From Parvibaculum sp. (GTDB taxonomy: Bacteria; Pseudomonadota; Alphaproteobacteria; Parvibaculales; Parvibaculaceae): a stretch of DNA of 64,000 nucleotides. The stretch's first letter is position 1; every line of letters starts with the position of its first letter. Positions 62,776 through 64,000 of the stretch are shown here, in pieces. The DNA lies in NCBI RefSeq assembly GCF_030694575.1, contig NZ_JAUYUS010000009.1, positions 1 to 64,000 of the forward strand, read 5' to 3'. Below the pieces are notes generated by a model. It searched no databases. It worked only from the letters and a program-made list of their open reading frames with translations, and was not told the origin of the DNA. Position numbers and translations under genes: made by a program.

Positions 62776-63443
62776 GCGGCGCTCAACAGGTAGCCGATGC
62801 CGCGCAATGTGTGGACCTCGACATCGGCATGCGCATCGGCCAGACGCTTGCGCAGGCGGTGGACGGCGACCTCGATGGAATTCGACGACACTTCCTCGCC
62901 GAATGCGTAGAGATTTTCCTCGATCGCCCGCTTGGGCACGACGCGGCCCTGACGTCGCAGCAGAATTTCAAGGAGGTCGAGTTCGCGCTTCGGGCAGACA
63001 ACCGGGGCGCCGCCGATGGAAACCTCGCGCGCCACGGTATCGAGTTCGACATTGCCGGCCGTGAGTTGCCGTCCGAGCGCCTTGCCCGGACGCCGCAGCA
63101 GCGCCCTGATCCGCGCGACCAGCTCTTCCATGGCGAAGGGTTTGAGAAGGTAGTCGTCCGCACCCGTATTGAGCCCGGCGACACGGTCTTCCAGACTGTC
63201 GCGGGCGGTCAGCACGAGAACGGGAAGCTCGCTGCCCTGACGGCGGAGCGAGGCAAGCAGTTCCAGCCCGTCGCCATCCGGCAGGGAAAGATCGAGGATG
63301 CACGCATCGTAGCGGACGGCCTCCAGCGCGGCGCGGGCACTGTCGAGATCGTGGCAGATATCCACCGCGAAGCCCTCCTGCCGGCATCCCTTCGCCACCA
63401 GCGTGGCGAGCCGGCGGTTATCCTCTATGACGAGCAGCCGCAT
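62772..63443 (-). CDS. OmpR-family response regulator (PmrA/QseB-like)
   Basis: The 223-aa regulator has a receiver (MRLLVIEDNRRLATLV, phosphoacceptor Asp51 in CILDLSLPDGDG, Lys in YLLKPFAMEEL). A winged-helix DNA-binding domain follows (SSNSIEVAVHRLRKRLADA, TLRGIGYLLSAA). It should control the eptA operon. The start MRLLVIEDN at 63443 removes nine residues of the longer frame. A TGTCA-repeat array lies 113 bp upstream. Confidence 0.9.
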   Translation of the reverse strand: MRLLVIEDNRRLATLVAKGCRQEGFAVDICHDLDSARAALEAVRYDACILDLSLPDGDGLELLASLRRQGSELPVLVLTARDSLEDRVAGLNTGADDYLLKPFAMEELVARIRALLRRPGKALGRQLTAGNVELDTVAREVSIGGAPVVCPKRELDLLEILLRRQGRVVPKRAIEENLYAFGEEVSSNSIEVAVHRLRKRLADAHADVEVHTLRGIGYLLSAA

Positions 63444-63555
63444 GGGCCCTCCCTGGGCGGCGCCGCACATGCTGCGGCGGCAAGCATCCTAGCACACGGA
63501 AAGTGAGCGTCATTCCAACGGGTTAACTGACGAAGTGCCGCAGGGGCCGACCTCG

Positions 63556-63584
63556 CTGTCACATAAACGTCATTGAACCGTCAC
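63556..63584. promoter_or_regulatory. Triple TGTCAY-like repeat between divergent genes
   Basis: CTGTCAC, ACGTCAT and CCGTCAC begin at 63556, 63567 and 63578, again at an 11-bp period. The array sits between the two-component operon and the LpxH-like gene. The site may bind the PmrA-like regulator or PhoB. Confidence 0.5.
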
Positions 63585-63717
63585 AAGACCTTGGCCTTCG
63601 GACTCCATATTCGCCTCATCGGAACCGGATGATTCGATGCCGAAGGCGGTCCCGATACGGATGACCCGAGACGGATGAATTGACCGGCGCACGAGGCGCA
63701 AAGAGATCGACGAGGAT

Positions 63718-64000
63718 ATGACCCTGTTCGATACGACTGTGTTCGACAGACCGCGGGAGACGGGCGAGGCGCCCGCCAAATCCGCGAAGAAAGCCCGCAA
63801 GGAAGCGGCCCGCGCCAAGGCGCGGCGCGGCGGGCTCGACGAAAGATTGCTGGGGCCCCGCCCCAGGCACCGCAAACAGCACCGAACGCTCTTCCTTTCC
63901 GACATCCATCTGGGCACGCCCGGCTGCAAGGCCGAACTGCTGCTCGACTTCCTCCGCCACAACGACGCCGAGACTTTCTACCTGGTCGGCGACATCATCG
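63718..64000 (+). CDS. UDP-2,3-diacylglucosamine diphosphatase-like metallophosphoesterase (partial)
   Basis: The gene is cut by the window end after 94 residues. A Lys/Ala-rich N-terminal region (SAKKARKEAARAKARRGG) precedes TLFLSDIHLGTPG and FYLVGDII, the DxH and GD metal-binding motifs of LpxH-type calcineurin-like phosphoesterases. LpxH hydrolyses UDP-diacylglucosamine to lipid X in lipid A synthesis. The basic extension is unusual. It is divergent from the EptA regulatory operon, which fits an envelope role. Confidence 0.75.
   Translation, partial: MTLFDTTVFDRPRETGEAPAKSAKKARKEAARAKARRGGLDERLLGPRPRHRKQHRTLFLSDIHLGTPGCKAELLLDFLRHNDAETFYLVGDII

Overview
The window looks like chromosomal DNA of a GC-rich alphaproteobacterium, probably of the Hyphomicrobiales. 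Parvibaculum or a close relative would fit, but the genus is an inference. The evidence is COQ9, a GapR (DUF2312) gene, a CpdR homologue, split pntAA/pntAB/pntB genes preceded by an aa3-type cytochrome oxidase subunit IV gene, a zinc-free type L36, and a candidate alpha-r8/MmgR small RNA. Most genes are housekeeping or catabolic and lie in short, tightly packed operons. ATGA start/stop overlaps are common, and four convergent pairs share one CTAG as both stop codons.

Layout. 0-13 kb: the purK end, a PAS protein, COQ9, peptide deformylase, rpsU, small conserved genes, the proton-translocating transhydrogenase operon, a hydrolase/thioesterase/UbiB-like kinase/M3 peptidase operon and an OmpA-type lipoprotein. 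13.3-14.8 kb: an NtrC-type response regulator. 15.3-18.7 kb: a lower-GC accessory island. Its left half is a leftward ubiquitin-like conjugation operon: a Lys/Ala-rich 43-aa protein, a single-domain multiubiquitin-type Ubl, an E2-like/ThiF E1-like fusion and a DUF6527 protein. Its right half is a divergent XRE repressor plus ImmA/IrrE metallopeptidase. Two palindromes that are exact reverse complements of each other lie between the halves. This is the most likely defence or stress system in the window.

19-22 kb holds an ArsP-like permease, an ArsR sensor and an unusual ATP-grasp protein with a Cys-rich tail. They share a 25-bp operator-like sequence in front of the permease and of the ATP-grasp/arsR pair. 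22-31 kb contains a BacNav-type sodium channel, GapR, N-formylglutamate amidohydrolase, glycerate kinase, pyruvate kinase and rpmJ. 31.6-37 kb contains a CHASE3/HisKA_2 sensor kinase with its receiver, a second copy of the 7-8 kb hydrolase family, a CPBP protease and an MFS carrier. 37-46.5 kb is catabolic: acyl-CoA dehydrogenase, arylsulfatase, two GST-like proteins, nitroreductase, DUF35/thiolase pair, VOC protein and TauD dioxygenase. 46.5-53 kb deals with the envelope and efflux: a LolA-like protein, an outer-membrane barrel, and an RND pump with its adaptor.

53-58 kb contains tRNA-Val(GAC), cpdR, a second N-formylglutamate amidohydrolase, the candidate MmgR-like RNA, a lytic transglycosylase and a glutamate-synthase-like flavoprotein. 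57.9-64 kb is an envelope-lipid cluster: a two-component system, an EptA phosphoethanolamine transferase and a PAP2 phosphatase in one operon, then a diacylglycerol-kinase-like enzyme, and on the other side an LpxH-like phosphoesterase cut by the window end. Triple TGTCA repeats with an 11-bp period flank this cluster and recur near 14.95 kb, suggesting binding by an OmpR/PhoB-family regulator.
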